Source: Burkholderiales bacterium
GTDB lineage: Bacteria > Pseudomonadota > Gammaproteobacteria > Burkholderiales > SG8-39
Direction of reading: 5' to 3'
Length of the DNA stretch: 8,999 nt
NCBI GenBank assembly: GCA_025929745.1
Contig: JAICPQ010000099.1
Span: forward strand, 1-8,999
Part shown: positions 6,816 to 8,999 of the stretch, in pieces
How the letters are laid out: every line of letters starts with the position of its first letter
Numbering within the stretch: the first letter of the stretch is position 1
Made by a program: the position numbers and the translations under genes
Notes under the pieces: model-generated
What the model was told of the DNA's origin: nothing
Databases searched by the model: none
The model's input: the letters and a program-made list of their open reading frames with translations, nothing else

Positions 6816-7834
6816 TGAAATTCCTCTGGCCGGAGCTGCTGTGGCTGCTGCTGCTCGTGCCGGCCGTAATTGCGCTCTACCTCCTGGTTTTGCGAGGGAA
6901 GAAGAAAAGCGCGGTGCGCTTCGCCAGCCTTTCGGTGCTGAAGCAAGCCGTCGGTCCGGCGTGGCGCCGCCACGTGCCGCCGGCGATGCTGGTCCTCGGC
7001 CTCGCCGTCATGCTTGCGGCGATCGCGCGGCCCGCCGCGGTGATTACGCTTCCATCGAATCACGAGACCGTGATTCTCGCAATCGATGTCTCCGGCAGCA
7101 TGCGCGCGAGCGACGTCGAGCCCTCGCGCATCGAGGCCGCGCAAGCCGCGGCGCGCACGTTCGTGAATGAGCAGCCGCGCTCGACGCGCATCGGCATCGT
7201 CGCCTTCGCCGCAAGCGCGGCGCTCGTGCAGCCGCCCTCCACGAACCGGCGCGAAGTCCTCGCCGCGATCGATTCGCTACAGCTGCAGCACGCCACCGCG
7301 GTCGGTAGCGGCCTCCTGGTCTCGCTCAAGGCACTCTTTCCCGACGTGCCGATCGAGCTGCCACGCCGGCGCATGGTCAGCGCGTCCGCGGGCGGCACGG
7401 CGCCCGCCGATCCCAACTTCAAGCCGGTCCCGCCTGGGTCGTACACGGCGGGCGCGATTGTCCTCCTCACCGACGGACAAACGACCACCGGGCCAGATCC
7501 AGTGGAAGTCGCACGCCTCGCTGCCGAGCGCGGCGTGCGCGTCTTCACCGTCGGCGTGGGCACCGAGAACGGCCAAATTCTGACGGGCGAAGGCTGGTCG
7601 ATGCGCGTGCGCCTCGACGAGGAGGCGCTGAAGGCCGTCGCCGATCTGACGCGCGCCGAATATTTCTACGCGGGCACCGCGATGGATCTCAAGAAGGTTT
7701 ACCAGTCGCTGCGCTCGAAGCTCGTGATGGAGAAAAAGGAGACCGAGATCACGGCGCTCTTCTCCGCGATCGCCGCCGCCACGGTTCTGCTCTCGGCCAC
7801 GCTGTCGCTCCTTTGGTTTAACCGCGTCCTGTAA
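6815..7834 (+). CDS. BatA-like VWA domain membrane protein B, paralogue of A
   Basis: The 339-residue protein has two N-terminal membrane segments (about 5-26 and 54-72), a VWA domain and a C-terminal membrane segment (about 314-334). The metal site is complete: DVSGS (Asp91, Ser93, Ser95), Thr161 in HATAVGSG and Asp220 in LLTDGQ. Sequence runs closely parallel to VWA A from end to end, including FLWPELLW, the VPPGSY motif and the closing WFNRVL (WFHRVI in A). The main difference is the loop at about 178-205 (ELPRRRMVSASAGG here). Its ATG shares one base with the protease B stop codon, the closest possible coupling. There is no second MoxR or DUF58 gene, so it presumably shares those of the upstream trio. 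It ends 15 bp before lysC. Confidence 0.93.
   Translation: MKFLWPELLWLLLLVPAVIALYLLVLRGKKKSAVRFASLSVLKQAVGPAWRRHVPPAMLVLGLAVMLAAIARPAAVITLPSNHETVILAIDVSGSMRASDVEPSRIEAAQAAARTFVNEQPRSTRIGIVAFAASAALVQPPSTNRREVLAAIDSLQLQHATAVGSGLLVSLKALFPDVPIELPRRRMVSASAGGTAPADPNFKPVPPGSYTAGAIVLLTDGQTTTGPDPVEVARLAAERGVRVFTVGVGTENGQILTGEGWSMRVRLDEEALKAVADLTRAEYFYAGTAMDLKKVYQSLRSKLVMEKKETEITALFSAIAAATVLLSATLSLLWFNRVL
7588..7624 (+). repeat. 37-bp perfect direct repeat, copy 2 (in VWA B)
   Basis: Identical to 5608-5644 and in the same reading frame; it encodes residues 259-270 of VWA B. Confidence 0.9.
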
Positions 7835-7837
7835 AAT
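7832..7837 (+). promoter_or_regulatory. Possible -10 element for lysC
   Basis: TAAAAT (five of six consensus bases) overlaps the stop codon of VWA B and ends 12 bases before the lysC ATG, the same distance as the TAGAAT ahead of protease A. It would give a leader of about five or six bases. No Shine-Dalgarno sequence precedes the ATG (GCGCCTTTC), which fits a near-leaderless start. The -35 region is weak. Confidence 0.35.
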
Positions 7838-7849
7838 CCAGCGCCTTTC

Positions 7850-8999
7850 ATGGCGCTGATCGTTCAAAAATTCGGCGGCACTTCGGTCGGCTCGGTCGAG
7901 CGGGTCAAGAATGTCGCGCGCCGCGTTGCCAAGTGGAAGGCGGCGGGCCATGATCTCGTGGTCGTGCCTTCGGCGATGGCGGGCGAAACGAACCGCCTGA
8001 TCGCGCTCGCCGAGGCGATCCAGAAGCCGGCCGATGCGCGCGAGCTCGACGTCATCGCCTCCACCGGCGAGCAGGTGACGATCGGTCTGCTGTCGATGGC
8101 GTTGATGGCAATCGGCGTCAAGGCGAAGAGCTACACCGGCTGGCAGGTGAAGGTCCTCACCAATTCCGCTTTCACCAAGACGCGCATCATCTCGATCGAC
8201 GAGGAAAGGATCCGCGCGGATCTCAGGAAAGGCTACGTCGTCGTGGTCGCCGGCTTCCAGGGCGTGGATGGCGAGGGCAACATCACCACCCTCGGTCGAG
8301 GCGGCTCGGATACTTCGGCCGTCGCGCTCGCCGCAGCGCTGAAAGCGCAGGAGTGCCATATCTTCACCGATGTGGATGGCATCTACACCACCGACCCGCG
8401 CCTCGTGCCCGAGGCGAAGCGCCTGCATACCATCACCTTCGAGGAGATGCTGGAGATGGCGGGCGCCGGGTCGAAGGTGCTGCAGATCCGCTCGGTCGAA
8501 TTCGCCGGCAAGTACCGCGTGCCGACGCGTGTGCTCTCGAGCCTCACCGACCCCGACATGCCGGTCGCCGAGGAGGCGCGCTCGGGCACGCTCATCACCT
8601 TCGAGGAAGACCCGCACATGGCGATGGAAAAAGCAGCAATTAGCGGCGTGGCGTTCAACCGCGACGAGGCCAAGATCACCGTGCACGACGTACCGGACCG
8701 CCCGGGCATCGCCTACGCCATCCTCGGCCCGATCGCGGACGCGAGCATCGACGTCGACGTCATTGTGCAGAACGTCGGCCACGACGGCATGACCGACCTG
8801 TCGTTCACCGTGCACCGTAACGACTACGCGAAGGCCGTCAAGATCCTGAAGAACCAGGTCCAGCCGCACATCAAGTGCCGCGACGTCTCGGGCGACGAGC
8901 GCATCGCCAAAGTCTCGATCGTCGGCATGGGCATGCGCTCGCACGCCGGCATCGCGGCGCAGATGTTCCGCACGCTCGCGGAAGAGGGCATCAACATCC
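7850..8999 (+). CDS. lysC: Aspartate kinase (3'-truncated by window)
   Basis: The enzyme phosphorylates L-aspartate with ATP to 4-phospho-L-aspartate, the first step toward lysine, threonine, methionine and diaminopimelate. The visible 383 residues cover the amino-acid-kinase domain: KFGGTSVG (7-14) near the N-terminus, SAMAGETNRL (41-50), STGEQ (71-75), the GRGGSDTSA phosphate loop (149-157) and FTDVDGIYTTDPR (172-184). The first ACT domain follows (about 263-340) and the second begins at VSIVGMGMRSHAGI and is cut by the window end; family length is about 405-415. The ACT domains normally bind lysine and/or threonine for feedback control. The start ATG 7850 lacks a ribosome site; similarity begins at ALIVQKFGG. 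An internal start for a beta subunit is likely at 8618 or 8624. Being directly after VWA B seems positional; no metabolic link is evident. Confidence 0.97.
   Translation, partial: MALIVQKFGGTSVGSVERVKNVARRVAKWKAAGHDLVVVPSAMAGETNRLIALAEAIQKPADARELDVIASTGEQVTIGLLSMALMAIGVKAKSYTGWQVKVLTNSAFTKTRIISIDEERIRADLRKGYVVVVAGFQGVDGEGNITTLGRGGSDTSAVALAAALKAQECHIFTDVDGIYTTDPRLVPEAKRLHTITFEEMLEMAGAGSKVLQIRSVEFAGKYRVPTRVLSSLTDPDMPVAEEARSGTLITFEEDPHMAMEKAAISGVAFNRDEAKITVHDVPDRPGIAYAILGPIADASIDVDVIVQNVGHDGMTDLSFTVHRNDYAKAVKILKNQVQPHIKCRDVSGDERIAKVSIVGMGMRSHAGIAAQMFRTLAEEGINI
8603..8626 (+). promoter_or_regulatory. Internal ribosome site and in-frame ATGs in lysC (possible beta-subunit start)
   Basis: GAGGAAG (8603-8609) lies eight bases before an in-frame ATG (8618-8620, Met257), with a second ATG at 8624 (Met259, MEKAAISGVA). 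This is just ahead of the first ACT domain, the place where alpha/beta aspartokinases of Corynebacterium and Bacillus start their beta subunit. The product would hold only the two regulatory ACT domains. The purine stretch also encodes the FEED residues, so coding constraint could explain it in part. Confidence 0.55.

Noticed and set aside
7277..8944. 555-codon open frame on the minus strand
   Set aside because: It lies opposite VWA B and lysC, both of which are clearly real. Its translation is rich in Arg, His, Asp and Ala with no recognisable domain, as expected for an antisense shadow in high-GC DNA.

Overview
The window looks like a high-GC betaproteobacterial chromosome (probably Burkholderiales/Nitrosomonadales-like). 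This rests on base composition, the style of the Bax-inhibitor-1 and aspartokinase proteins, and on sparse spacing and ATGA/TGATG overlaps in a single-direction gene cluster. No species can be named from the sequence alone.

Left part (1-1980): the 5' part of a Bax-inhibitor-1/YccA family membrane protein gene runs leftward off the window. To its right lies a small, badly decayed integrated element. It is bounded by a 39-nt copy of the 5' half of a serine tRNA (498-536) and by the complete tRNA-Ser(UGA) at 1893-1980. Between them are a frameshifted, N-terminally truncated tyrosine integrase, a fragment of a phage-type repressor, an 86-codon gene of unknown function and a likely 51-codon gene on the minus strand. 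This is a typical island footprint: integrase next to one att site, tRNA at the other end.

Middle part (2013-7834): six genes on the + strand form a compact cluster: membrane-anchored HtrA-like serine protease A, MoxR-type AAA+ ATPase, DUF58 protein, BatA-like von Willebrand factor A (VWA) membrane protein A, then a second protease (B) and a second VWA protein (B). Proteases A and B are paralogues, as are VWA A and B, so a protease-VWA pair has been duplicated around one MoxR-DUF58 pair. All catalytic triads, MIDAS motifs and Walker motifs that I checked are intact. A reasonable model (inference) is that MoxR and DUF58 act in the cytoplasm as a chaperone-like pair on the VWA membrane proteins, and that each VWA protein works with its adjacent periplasm-facing protease.

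Right part (7850-8999): aspartate kinase (lysC), missing only its C-terminal end at the window edge. It starts 15 bp after VWA B and contains a good internal ribosome site and in-frame ATG ahead of its ACT domains, as expected if a separate beta subunit is made.
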